Below are positions 16,655 through 24,836 of a stretch of DNA of 64,000 nt, piece by piece. The stretch is taken from positions 248,001-312,000 of the forward strand of contig CAWJIJ010000002.1 of NCBI GenBank assembly GCA_963842955.1, read 5' to 3'. The number at the start of each line of letters is the position of its first letter. The first letter of the stretch is position 1. The DNA comes from JARFQW01 sp963842955. GTDB lineage: Bacteria > Pseudomonadota > Gammaproteobacteria > Steroidobacterales > XN24. Both the position numbers and the translations under genes were made by a program. Below the pieces are notes generated by a model. That model made no database searches. It was not told where the DNA came from and saw nothing but the letters and a program-made list of their open reading frames with translations.

Positions 16655-17551
16655 ATGGGGAAGCAGCCAGCGGAACAGAGTGAAAACAGCAGTATGCCTC
16701 CGTCTGAAACGGACTCCGGGTCCGGTGTGCCAGGGCCATCGCCGGATCGGCCCGCGGACTGGTATACGAAAAAGGGGCGGCTGAAGCGGAAGATCTACGA
16801 ATCCGAGCTGCGGCGCCTCCAGGTCGAGCTTGTCGTCCTGCAGGAGTGGGTAAAGCACCATAAGAAAAAGGTGGTCATCCTTTTCGAAGGGCGGGATGCC
16901 GCCGGAAAGGGTGGCGCTATCAAGCGGATCGTGGAACGCCTGAATCCCCGCGTGGCGCGTATTGCCGCCCTGCCCGCCCCCACCGAGCGGGAGCAGACTC
17001 AATGGTATTTCAAGCGCTACGTGGCGCATCTGCCGGCGGGCGGCGAAATCGTGCTGTTCGACCGGAGCTGGTACAACCGGGCGCTGGTTGAGCGGGTAAT
17101 GGGTTTCTGCACCCGCGATGAATTCCTCGAGTTCGCCCGCTCGGTTCCGGAATTCGAACGGATGCTCGTGCGCTCCGGAACCACTCTGATCAAGTACTGG
17201 TTTTCCGTCAGCGATGAAGAGCAGGAGCGCCGGTTTCAGGCCAGGATTCACAATCCGGAGAAGCGCTGGAAGCTGTCCCCGATGGATCTGGAATCGCGGC
17301 GGCTTTTCAGGGAATACTCCCGCGCGAAGGACGAAATGTTCAAGTTCTCCGACATCAAGCAGGCGCCCTGGTGGGTTATTCCCGCGGACGACAAGCGGCG
17401 CGCCAGGCTGAACTGCATTGCCCATTTCCTCGACAGCCTGCCTTACGAGGACATCATGCCGGATCCGCCGGTCTTGCCGCCCAAGGAAGAAAACAAGATT
17501 TACGTCCGCTCGCCGTTCGAGGATCAAAATTTCGTGCCCCTGAAGTACTAG
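16655..17551 (+). CDS. ppk2: Polyphosphate kinase 2 family protein
   Basis: The 298-residue protein carries Walker A EGRDAAGKGGAI (about residue 78), Walker B/lid FDRSWYNRALVERVMGFC (about 133) and the family stretches KRWKLSPMDLESR and SDIKQAPWWVIPADDKRRAR. PPK2 enzymes phosphorylate nucleoside mono- or diphosphates with polyphosphate. The length and the sequence after Walker A fit the single-domain class I type. The N-terminal 35 residues (SENSSMPPSETDSGSG) are low-complexity. GAGGAG precedes the ATG at 16655. It sits back-to-back with the phosphate symporter. Confidence 0.93.
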   Translation: MGKQPAEQSENSSMPPSETDSGSGVPGPSPDRPADWYTKKGRLKRKIYESELRRLQVELVVLQEWVKHHKKKVVILFEGRDAAGKGGAIKRIVERLNPRVARIAALPAPTEREQTQWYFKRYVAHLPAGGEIVLFDRSWYNRALVERVMGFCTRDEFLEFARSVPEFERMLVRSGTTLIKYWFSVSDEEQERRFQARIHNPEKRWKLSPMDLESRRLFREYSRAKDEMFKFSDIKQAPWWVIPADDKRRARLNCIAHFLDSLPYEDIMPDPPVLPPKEENKIYVRSPFEDQNFVPLKY

Positions 17552-17616
17552 GGGACTTTTTGGCGATTGGGCGACTACCCTCTCCAGACATTTGATCAGT
17601 TAAGCCGGAGGTATCG

Positions 17617-17922
17617 ATGGCGAACGAAGGCCTGCACGAACGATACGAAGACCTGAGCGACGAAACGAAGGACATGCATCGGGCTATCATCTCCCTGATG
17701 GAAGAGCTCGAGGCCGTTGACTGGTACAACCAGCGGGTCGATGCCTGCAAGGACCCGGAGCTCAAGAAAATCCTGGCGCACAATCGGGACGAGGAGAAAG
17801 AGCACGCCGCGATGACCCTGGAGTGGATACGCCGCAAGGACCCGGTTTTCGACAAGGAACTCAAGGACGCGCTCTTCACAGATGGCGAGATCGCCCACGG
17901 CCACGACCACGACCACGACTGA
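17617..17922 (+). CDS. Encapsulated-ferritin-type (EncFtn) protein with His/Asp-rich C-terminus
   Basis: The 101-residue, two-helix ferritin-like protein has the EncFtn core ISLMEELEAVDWYNQRVDA and HNRDEEKEHAAMTLEWIRR. By comparison with the Rhodospirillum rubrum protein, the ferroxidase ligands and near residues correspond to E30, W36, Y37, E60 and H63. EncFtn is a decameric ferroxidase normally packed in an encapsulin nanocompartment. Here the C-terminus is GEIAHGHDHDHD, which looks metal-binding rather than like a known encapsulin-targeting peptide, and no shell gene follows. GGAGG precedes the ATG. It overlaps the FieF-like gene by 41 bases. Confidence 0.9.
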   Translation: MANEGLHERYEDLSDETKDMHRAIISLMEELEAVDWYNQRVDACKDPELKKILAHNRDEEKEHAAMTLEWIRRKDPVFDKELKDALFTDGEIAHGHDHDHD

Positions 17923-18856
17923 GATACCGGGCGATACGGCGCGGCGCGGCCGGCTGCTCCGGCGGGCCACGACCTGGTCGGTGGCCACCGCCGCGGTCCT
18001 GATCGGGGTCAAGGCCAGCGCATCGGTCTATACGGGATCCGTCAGCATGGTCGCGTCGCTGGTCGACTCGCTGATGGATGCGCTGGCATCACTGGTCAAC
18101 TTTTTTGCCGTTCGATTTGCGCTTGCCCCGCCTGACGAGGAGCATCGCTTCGGGCACGGCAAGGCCGAGGCGCTGGCAGGCGTGGCCCAGGCGGCCTTTA
18201 TTGCAGGTTCGGCGGCCTTCCTGGCACTGCAGGCCGTCGACCGATTGCTGCAGCCCCGGGTCGTGGAGAATGTGGGCGTGGGGTTCGCCGTCATGGGGTT
18301 TGCGATCGCTGCCACGCTGCTGCTGCTCGCCGTTCAGCGCCACGTGATTCGCGAGACCGGATCGGTTGCCATCCGTGCCGACTCGCTGCATTACGTCTCC
18401 GACCTGCTCGCCAACGTCGGCGTCATCGTCGCCCTGCTGGCGGCGACACGAGGCTTTCCCCGGGCGGACGGCCTCTTCGCGCTGCTGGTTGCCGGATGGA
18501 TCCTCTGGAGCGCGTGGCAGATTGGGGTCAACGCTGTCCAGACACTGCTGGACCGGGAGCTGCCGGAAGCGGAGCAGGCACGGATCCTCGAAGTTGCGCG
18601 GGCCCACCCGGAGGTCGCAGGCGCCCATGACCTGCGCACTCGCCAGGCGGGCAGCGTTCGCTTTATCCAGCTGCACCTGGAACTCAGGCCGGATATGCCC
18701 CTGCTACGCGCCCACGCGATTGCTGACCAGGTGAGCGCCGAGCTGCAGCGGGTCTACCCCGGCTCCGACGTGATCATCCACCAGGATCCCGCCGGCCTGC
18801 CCGAAGCCAACCGCGAGCCCTGGCGAACCGGGGACGAACCGGCCCCCGCGGAGTGA
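17882..18856 (+). CDS. Cation diffusion facilitator, FieF/YiiP-like
   Basis: This inner-membrane metal/proton antiporter has about 324 residues. The CDF core is clear: SMVASLVDSLMDALASLVNF gives the DxxxD site in helix 2, EEHRFGHGKAEALAGVAQAA is the YiiP-type cytosolic Asp/His loop, and SVAIRADSLHYVSDLLANVG gives the helix 5 HxxxD site. A C-terminal cytoplasmic domain ends in VIIHQDPAG. The only suitable start is the ATG at 17882 inside the EncFtn gene, so its first residues (ARSPTATTTTTTE) are read from the same bases as the EncFtn GHDHDHD tail. Pairing with a ferroxidase suggests Fe(II) as substrate. Confidence 0.9.
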   Translation: MARSPTATTTTTTEIPGDTARRGRLLRRATTWSVATAAVLIGVKASASVYTGSVSMVASLVDSLMDALASLVNFFAVRFALAPPDEEHRFGHGKAEALAGVAQAAFIAGSAAFLALQAVDRLLQPRVVENVGVGFAVMGFAIAATLLLLAVQRHVIRETGSVAIRADSLHYVSDLLANVGVIVALLAATRGFPRADGLFALLVAGWILWSAWQIGVNAVQTLLDRELPEAEQARILEVARAHPEVAGAHDLRTRQAGSVRFIQLHLELRPDMPLLRAHAIADQVSAELQRVYPGSDVIIHQDPAGLPEANREPWRTGDEPAPAE

Positions 18857-18890
18857 TAAAATTCCCGGCCGCTACCGACTGGCCGGAGTC

Positions 18891-19583
18891 ATGACCGAGA
18901 TCGAACAACGCCGGGAGAATCCCTGGCTCAGCCTGATCGTCAACATCGCCGTCCCCGCGGTGATACTGATGAAGTTCAGCACCGAGGAGACCCTCGGCCC
19001 CGTGGGTGGGCTGGTGGCCGCCCTCGCCTTTCCCCTGACCTGGGGCATTGTGGATCTCGTACGGGACCGGCGCTGGAATTTCATTTCCATACTCGGTGTC
19101 ATCAGCATTCTGCTGACCGGTGGCATCGGCCTGCTTGAACTTGATCCTCGCTGGGTGGCCGTCAAGGAGGCAGCGGTCCCCGGTATCATCGGACTCGCCG
19201 TTGTCCTGTCCCTGAAAACTCCGTATCCGGTCGTGAGAAGTCTGCTCTACAACGAGCGGGTCATCCAGGTGGACAAGGTCGAGTCGGCGCTGGACGCCCA
19301 CGGTAGCCGGGCAGCCTTCGAAGGCTGCCTGGTCACGGCCTCATGGCTGCTGGCGGCGTCGTTTTTCGTTTCGTCTATTCTCAACTTTGTGCTCGCCAAG
19401 GTGATCGTGAAAAGCCCGGCCGGCACTACGGCGTTCAACGAAGAACTCGGGCGCATGACGGCCCTGTCCTATCCCGTGATCGTCATACCCTCCATGGCCG
19501 TGATGATGATCGCGCTGTGGTACCTGTTCAAAAGCATCCGCCGGCACACCGACCTGACGGTCGAAGACATCTTCAAGGGCTAA
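18891..19583 (+). CDS. VC0807-family integral membrane protein
   Basis: The protein has 230 residues with about six hydrophobic segments, starting NPWLSLIVNIAVPAVILMKF and including LVAALAFPLTWGIVDLVRDR and FISILGVISILLTGGIGLLE. The order of the segments and the C-terminal polar tail HTDLTVEDIFKG match VC0807-family proteins, whose function is unknown. The start ATG at 18891 lies 34 bases after the CDF gene. The following gene starts 4 bases downstream. Confidence 0.78.
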   Translation: MTEIEQRRENPWLSLIVNIAVPAVILMKFSTEETLGPVGGLVAALAFPLTWGIVDLVRDRRWNFISILGVISILLTGGIGLLELDPRWVAVKEAAVPGIIGLAVVLSLKTPYPVVRSLLYNERVIQVDKVESALDAHGSRAAFEGCLVTASWLLAASFFVSSILNFVLAKVIVKSPAGTTAFNEELGRMTALSYPVIVIPSMAVMMIALWYLFKSIRRHTDLTVEDIFKG

Positions 19584-19587
19584 AAAA

Positions 19588-19965
19588 ATGCAGGGTTTTC
19601 TGATTCGCTTGCTGATCACCGCAGCGGCCATGTGGCTGGCCGCCAAGATCGTTCCGGGCATGAACTTCGCGGCTCCCACGACCCTCCTTGGGGCAGCGAT
19701 CCTGCTGGGCCTGATCAACGCTCTGATACGGCCGCTGGCCATCATCCTGACGCTGCCGCTGACGGTCCTGACCTTGGGGTTGTTTCTGGTCGTGATCAAC
19801 GCCGCCATGCTGAGCCTGGTGGCATGGCTGCTCGACGGCTTCTCCCTGTCCAGCTTCGGGACGGCGGTCATCTCCTCGATCCTGATCAGCTTCTTCAGCT
19901 GGCTCGGATCGGCCTTCATCGGCCCGTCGGGGCGCTACGAGCTGATGATGGTGCGCAAGGACTAG
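19588..19965 (+). CDS. Phage-holin-family (4TM, PF04020) membrane protein
   Basis: The 125-residue protein has four hydrophobic helices: FLIRLLITAAAMWLAAKIVP, LLGAAILLGLINALIRPLAI, LTVLTLGLFLVVINAAMLSL and AVISSILISFFSWLGSAFIG. The motif INALIRPLAIILTLPLTVLT is the family signature. These proteins are common in bacterial chromosomes and, despite the name, are not evidence of a prophage. It is probably co-transcribed with the VC0807-type gene. Confidence 0.85.
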   Translation: MQGFLIRLLITAAAMWLAAKIVPGMNFAAPTTLLGAAILLGLINALIRPLAIILTLPLTVLTLGLFLVVINAAMLSLVAWLLDGFSLSSFGTAVISSILISFFSWLGSAFIGPSGRYELMMVRKD

Positions 19966-19990
19966 ACGCGGAGCCTACGACCAAAGAGGA

Positions 19991-20010
19991 GGTGCAGGTT
20001 TCGCTGCACC
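19991..20010. other. Perfect 7-bp hairpin after the holin-family gene
   Basis: GGTGCAG and CTGCACC flank a six-base loop. There is no T tract after the stem, so it is at best a weak terminator or mRNA-stabilising hairpin between the membrane-protein pair and the VOC gene. Confidence 0.35.
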
Positions 20011-20052
20011 GCAGTATAGTCAGCCTCTGACCGCGCTCGACGGAGGCCGCCG

Positions 20053-20481
20053 ATGAACCTCAATCAGGTAACGTTACCCACCCGCGACGTGGGTGAATGC
20101 GTGTCCTTCTACCGGGGCCTGGGACTGACACTGATCGTCGATTCCTGCCCTCGATACGCTCGACTGGAGTGCCCGACCGGCGGCGCGACGATCTCTCTGC
20201 ACCATACCGAGAATCTTCCCGGCTCCCCTGGCGCCACCATTTACTTCGAGGTGGACGACGTGGACGGGACGGTAGAACGACTCCAGCACATGGGGCTGAG
20301 GTTCGAACACCCGCCGGTGGACCAGCCCTGGCTGTGGCGGGAAGCCCGGCTGAGGGATCCGGCCGGCAACGTGATCTGTCTCTACCACGCCGGGGACAAC
20401 CGTCGCCATCCGCCGTGGCGTATCGGTGAGCGCGAGGTGACCCGCGGTCTGCGCGAAGCCCTGCACGCACCGAACCGGTAG
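20053..20481 (+). CDS. VOC family protein
   Basis: This single-domain glyoxalase-fold protein has 142 residues. The segments LNQVTLPTRDVGECVSFYRG, TIYFEVDDVDGTVERLQHMG and AWREARLRDP-like REARLRDPAGNVICLYHAG give the two betaalphabetabetabeta modules. The start ATG at 20053 has CGGAGG nearby. The C-terminal tail after residue 118 (RRHPPWRIGEREV) is an extension. The substrate is unknown. Confidence 0.85.
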   Translation: MNLNQVTLPTRDVGECVSFYRGLGLTLIVDSCPRYARLECPTGGATISLHHTENLPGSPGATIYFEVDDVDGTVERLQHMGLRFEHPPVDQPWLWREARLRDPAGNVICLYHAGDNRRHPPWRIGEREVTRGLREALHAPNR

Positions 20482-20510
20482 CCGCTTGTGCCTTAAAGGG
20501 ATGGGCCCGG

Positions 20511-21401
20511 CTAGCTGCGCAGCGATACGAGGATCACGCCCAGGACGATAATGCCGGCGCCCGCGAGCTGGGCCGGCGTCAGCGTTTCATTGAGAATCCA
20601 CCATCCCAGAAACGTCGCAATAACCGGATTGACGTAAGCAATGGTTCCAAGACGGGCCGGCGTGGTCTGGCCGATCAGCCAGACATAGGTCCCGTAGGCG
20701 AGGCAGGATCCGAAGATCGTTAGATAGGCCAGCGCTCCCAGTCCGGCCGGCGTCCACGTCCAGCGGGCCGTTTCGCCGGCGGCCAGGCCCACGGCCGTCA
20801 GCATCAGTCCGCCGGCCAGCATCTGCATGGCGGCAAACATCAGCGGCGTGACTCCCAGGTCCTGGTGGCGGGCGTAGGCCGTGCCGGCGGCCCAGGCAAT
20901 GGGGGCGATCACAATGGCGATCTGGCCGAGGAAAATTCCCCGATCCATTGTCCCTTCCGGCCAGACCATCAGCAGCACGCCGGCAAATCCGATCAGCAGG
21001 CCCAGACGGGCCTGGCCCGACAGGGGCACGCCACGAGGTCCGAAGGTGCCCAGCCAAGCCGTCCAGAAGGCCCCGCTGGCGATGATGACGGCGGCCTGGT
21101 TGGACGGGACCCATTGCTCCGCCCAGGTCACGAATCCGTTCCCGATCACCACCAGCAGCACGCCCATGACCGCTGCTGCCCGCCAGTCCTTCAGCTGACG
21201 GGGCCAGGGCTGACCGCGCAGGAGCGCGGCGGCGCCCAGAATCAGCCCGGCCAGTATGAAACGGACACCGGCGAGCAGACCTGGCGGCAGATCGTGCACG
21301 GCGATGCGAATCGCCAGGTACGTGGAACCCCATACCGTGTAGGCGACAAAGAACGCGGCGGCAATCGCCAGCGGACTCGCGGTGCCTGGTTGTGCGCTCA
21401 A
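20511..21401 (-). CDS. EamA/DMT-family exporter (YedA/RhaT-like)
   Basis: The inner-membrane transporter has about 296 residues and ten helices in two EamA repeats: FVAYTVWGSTYLAIRIAVHD opens the first and FLGQIAIVIAPIAWAAGTAY opens the second, with YVNPVIATFLGWWILNETLT as the conserved Pro-containing helix 9. The TTG at 21401 (LSAQPGTASPLA) is chosen because GGGGA lies just upstream and longer versions add unrelated residues. The family exports metabolites such as amino acids; the substrate is unknown. The acyltransferase is divergent. Confidence 0.88.
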   Translation of the reverse strand: MSAQPGTASPLAIAAAFFVAYTVWGSTYLAIRIAVHDLPPGLLAGVRFILAGLILGAAALLRGQPWPRQLKDWRAAAVMGVLLVVIGNGFVTWAEQWVPSNQAAVIIASGAFWTAWLGTFGPRGVPLSGQARLGLLIGFAGVLLMVWPEGTMDRGIFLGQIAIVIAPIAWAAGTAYARHQDLGVTPLMFAAMQMLAGGLMLTAVGLAAGETARWTWTPAGLGALAYLTIFGSCLAYGTYVWLIGQTTPARLGTIAYVNPVIATFLGWWILNETLTPAQLAGAGIIVLGVILVSLRS

Positions 21402-21549
21402 CGGGACATCCCCGGGTGAATCTGGAGGGCATTCAAAAGGCGCGGCATTATGCCATCGTCCGGCGCTGGCGGCCGGGTCCGGATCGGCTATACCTTGGTT
21501 GGCGGCCGCTGCTGGCCGGCCGTCGGCGCTCGTGATCCAAGGGAATGCC

Positions 21550-22620
21550 ATGGTCGAGGGACCGAAGCCCTTTCTGCACGCTCTGCATGCCTTCCGCGGC
21601 GTGGCGATTCTGACCATCGTCATGGCCCACGCGGCAGGCCTGGTGCTCGTTGAGTATGGCCGCGCGGTCGGGGCCACCGACGCTGCGCCGGTGATTACCG
21701 CGATCAATGAAGTGCTCTGGCACGACAGCACCGTGTTTTTCGCTTTGATTTCCGGCCTGCTCTTCTCGGCCGTTCTGGCGCCCAGGGGCTGGTGGGCTTT
21801 CTTCCGCAGCAAGGCCCTGAATGTGCTGCTTCCTTACGCGATCATGACAGCCCTTTTTACGTTCGTTACCTACCGCGTCAGCGTCCCTGGTGAGTTTCTC
21901 CACATACGCGTGGTCAGCCCGACAGGCTATGTGAACAGACTGTTGGAAAACCTCCCCCACGGAACGGCCCTGATGCCCTACTGGTACATACCCGTTCTGA
22001 CCTGCCTGTTCGCGTTGACGCCCGTGGTGTGGTTTCTCGCCCGGCGGTTCCCGGCCGGCATTGCCCTGCTTGCTGCACTGCCCCTGGTCGTGTCGCGGAC
22101 CGGCATCGTGTTCTCTGTCCAGTCCGTCCTTTACTTTCTCGGCGTCTACGCGATCGGTGTCTATGCCGGCATGGACTATCGTGGAACGATCAGCCGCCTC
22201 CGGGCGGCGCTGCCGGGGCTCATTGTGGCAGCTTGCGCAGCCACGGTGCTCCTTCTGGCCTGGAGGCTCAACGGCTGGCCGGCCGGCGACCGGGTGTCGG
22301 TGATCGAATCGCTCTTTTACGTGCAGAAACTGTCTGCCGCCGCCGTTGTGCTCGTGCTACTGGGTCGTTTCAGGCACGCCGTGCCCGCTTGGCTTGCCCT
22401 GTGTGCGCGGCTGGCGTTTGCCATGTTCTTCCTGCACATCATCTTCTTGAGGATGGCCACCGATCTCGTGCTGGGTTTTGTCGATGTCCCGGCGCAGGGG
22501 ATGCTGCTGCAGTTGCTCATTCTCGTTGTGTTCGCGCTGGGGACGACGGCTTCCATCGGCGCCAGTCTCGTGCTGAAACGGCTTCTGGGATGGCGCTCCC
22601 GCAGAATCATCGGGGCATGA
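21550..22620 (+). CDS. Acyltransferase 3 family membrane protein
   Basis: The protein has 356 residues and about ten membrane helices. LHAFRGVAILTIVMAHAAGL carries the family R-x(n)-H signature (the catalytic-region His in MAHA), and LFSAVLAPRGWWAFFRSKAL and LARLAFAMFFLHIIFLRMAT-like segments follow. Acyltransferase 3 proteins O-acylate extracellular glycans or lipids. No polysaccharide cluster is adjacent, so the acceptor is unknown. A bidirectional terminator follows. Confidence 0.85.
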   Translation: MVEGPKPFLHALHAFRGVAILTIVMAHAAGLVLVEYGRAVGATDAAPVITAINEVLWHDSTVFFALISGLLFSAVLAPRGWWAFFRSKALNVLLPYAIMTALFTFVTYRVSVPGEFLHIRVVSPTGYVNRLLENLPHGTALMPYWYIPVLTCLFALTPVVWFLARRFPAGIALLAALPLVVSRTGIVFSVQSVLYFLGVYAIGVYAGMDYRGTISRLRAALPGLIVAACAATVLLLAWRLNGWPAGDRVSVIESLFYVQKLSAAAVVLVLLGRFRHAVPAWLALCARLAFAMFFLHIIFLRMATDLVLGFVDVPAQGMLLQLLILVVFALGTTASIGASLVLKRLLGWRSRRIIGA

Positions 22621-22662
22621 GGCGGCTGGAGCGGGTTTGTTGCTGAGACAGCTAAAGCGGCG

Positions 22663-22693
22663 AAAAAAAGCCCGGCGCAAGGCCGGGCTTTTT
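22663..22693. terminator. Bidirectional Rho-independent terminator
   Basis: An 8-bp stem AGCCCGGC / GCCGGGCT with a 5-base loop is preceded by seven A residues and followed by five T residues. It sits between the convergent acyltransferase and M2 peptidase genes and can serve both strands. Confidence 0.88.
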
Positions 22694-22729
22694 GATCACG
22701 TGACCGGTGATCACGCCATCGGTTGCTGA

Positions 22730-24601
22730 CTACCAGCCGCAGGTCTTGCCCTGGTTCTGCTCTTCGAGCCAGCCCATGAGCGGCGCGAAGTAGTCGATGA
22801 TCGCCGACGCGTCCATCTGATCCGTGCCGATCGCCGCCTGCAGGGTTTCCTGCCAGGGCTGGCTGATGCCGGCCTGCATCATCGCCCAGAGCTGCTCGCC
22901 GGCGGCTTTGCTGCCGTAGATGGAACAGCCGTAAAGCTCTCCTTCGTGGCCGGCGGTGTCGCACAGCGCCTTGTGGAACTGGAACTGCAGAATGTGGGCC
23001 AGGAAGTAGCGCGTGTACGGGGTATTGCCGGGGACGTGGTACTTGGCGCCGGCGTCGAAATCGGCTTCCGAACGCTCGACCGGGGCCTCGATTCCCTGGT
23101 ACTTGGTTCGAAGCTCCCACCAAGCCTTGTTGTATTCCTCGGGGCTGATCGACCCGTCGAAAACGCCCCAGCGCCACTGGTCGATGAGTTTGCCGAAGGG
23201 GAGGAACGCAAGTTTGTCCAGGGCCAGCTTCATCTGCTGGTTGATCACGGCCTTCTCATTGGCCTCGGTCGCCTCGACCAGTCCGAGTCCGGCGTAGTAA
23301 TCCGGAGTCATAGACAGGTTCAGGGTATCGCCAATGCCCTCGTGGAAGCCGTCATGGGCGCCGCTGCGGAACAGGTTTGGCTGGTGATTGTAGGCCAGGT
23401 AGTAGTAGATATGGCCCAGCTCGTGGTGCAGCGTGACGAACTGCTCTTCGTTGATCTCCACGCACTGCTTGATGCGCACGTCCTTCTCGGCCGGGTTCAT
23501 GTCCCAGGCACTGGCGTGGCAGATCACGTCGCGGTCCGCCGGCTTCTTGATCAGCGACCGCTCGTAGAACGTCTCGGGCAGCTCCGGCATGCCCAGGGAG
23601 ACAAAGAAGGCTTCCGCCGTGCGCACCATCTTTTCCTGGTCGTAGCCGGCAGACTCGAGAGCCGCGGTGACATCCAGGCTGGTCTCGCCGGGATAAGGCT
23701 CGACCAGGTCATAGATCTCGCCCCACTGCTGTGACCACATGTTGCCGAGCAGGTGGGCCGGGATCGGGCCGGTGCGCGAAACCTTGTCCTCACCGTAGTA
23801 ATCCGCGAGCTCGTCGCGCACGTAGCAATGCAGCTGCTCGTACAGAGGATCCACCTGGCTCCAAAGGCGTTCGGCTTCGGCGGAAAACTCTTCCGGCGTC
23901 ATGTCATAGGCGGAACGCCACATCGTGCCCAGGTCGCTGAAACCCAGAGTCTGGGCGCCTTCCTTGGTCAGCTCCGCGAAACGCTGGTACATGGGGCGCA
24001 TCGGCGGCGATACCGTACGCCAGCCCGCCCACGCGGCCTCGAGCTCGTCGTAGTCGCGGCTGTTGGCCATGATGCGATTGAGCTCTTCGAGATCCTTGCA
24101 CTCGCCTGCGTCATTGCACCACTTCCCGGCGCCGTACATCCCGGCCATGTCGGTCTGCAGCTGGGTCAGCTCGGCTCGCTTTTCGGCGTCGTTGGGCGCC
24201 GGCATGGAGGTTTCCAGCTTCAGCAGGTGCAGGCTGCGGGACGTCGCAGGGTCCATTTCCTTGCCGTCAAAGGCCTTGGACTGTTCGACGGCATCGCTCA
24301 GGGCGGCCAGGCGGCGCTCGCCGGCCTTGGCGGCGATCCGCGCGGTGTCCGTGGTGATGAAGTTGGCGCGCACCCAGGAGGCCGCCGCGCTCTCGCGGCT
24401 CTGGATATCGAACTGCTCGTTGATCCGGCTCACGAAGTCGGCGGGCGTTTCCGTACTCTTGCTGCCGCCGAGTGCCGGCGGCGCGGTTTCCGTGGTTTCG
24501 GGGGCCGGCGGGGCACTGCTGGCCGCGGGTTCGGGTGTCTCGCTCGTGCAGGCTGCCGCGAGTGCTGCCACCGCAAGGATGCTCAGGGTCCTTTTCGTCA
24601 T
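22730..24601 (-). CDS. M2-family (ACE-like) metallopeptidase lipoprotein
   Basis: The protein has 623 residues. A lipoprotein signal MTKRTLSILAVAALAAACTS puts the lipid on Cys18, followed by a Ser/Thr/Pro/Glu-rich linker. The catalytic zinc motif HHELGHIYYYLAYNHQ lies near residue 390 and the third ligand Glu in GFHEGIGDTLNLS about 24 residues later; YTRYFLAHILQFQFH near the C-terminus is the M2 substrate-pocket region. It is predicted to be a periplasmic or outer-membrane dipeptidyl carboxypeptidase. The divergent POT transporter could import the dipeptides it releases. Confidence 0.95.
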   Translation of the reverse strand: MTKRTLSILAVAALAAACTSETPEPAASSAPPAPETTETAPPALGGSKSTETPADFVSRINEQFDIQSRESAAASWVRANFITTDTARIAAKAGERRLAALSDAVEQSKAFDGKEMDPATSRSLHLLKLETSMPAPNDAEKRAELTQLQTDMAGMYGAGKWCNDAGECKDLEELNRIMANSRDYDELEAAWAGWRTVSPPMRPMYQRFAELTKEGAQTLGFSDLGTMWRSAYDMTPEEFSAEAERLWSQVDPLYEQLHCYVRDELADYYGEDKVSRTGPIPAHLLGNMWSQQWGEIYDLVEPYPGETSLDVTAALESAGYDQEKMVRTAEAFFVSLGMPELPETFYERSLIKKPADRDVICHASAWDMNPAEKDVRIKQCVEINEEQFVTLHHELGHIYYYLAYNHQPNLFRSGAHDGFHEGIGDTLNLSMTPDYYAGLGLVEATEANEKAVINQQMKLALDKLAFLPFGKLIDQWRWGVFDGSISPEEYNKAWWELRTKYQGIEAPVERSEADFDAGAKYHVPGNTPYTRYFLAHILQFQFHKALCDTAGHEGELYGCSIYGSKAAGEQLWAMMQAGISQPWQETLQAAIGTDQMDASAIIDYFAPLMGWLEEQNQGKTCGW

Positions 24602-24758
24602 TGTGTTATCTCGTTTCCGCTCAGAGGGCCGGATCGACCAAAGCCCTCTATTTTACAGTGACCAGAGCCAATAACCATGCTCCGGCTGACGCGGAGGCTT
24701 GTCGGCCTGGCGCACGCTTTTCCGGACTCGCCATGCCCGAGATCGGGATTCCCGTGTC

Positions 24759-24764
24759 TATAAT
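24759..24764 (+). promoter_or_regulatory. Possible -10 element for the POT transporter gene
   Basis: A perfect TATAAT (context GTCTATAATGCGGG) lies about 70 bases before the ATG at 24837. No clear -35 box is seen. The leader that follows is about 65 nt. Confidence 0.4.
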
Positions 24765-24836
24765 GCGGGTTTTCCGGCGCCTCTCCTCTTCTGCGATGCA
24801 GCATGACGGCCCGAATCAATCGATGAAGGACACCGA

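Noticed and set aside
19588..19965. Prophage suggested by a holin-family protein
   Set aside because: This 4TM family is chromosomal in many bacteria and no other phage gene is present.
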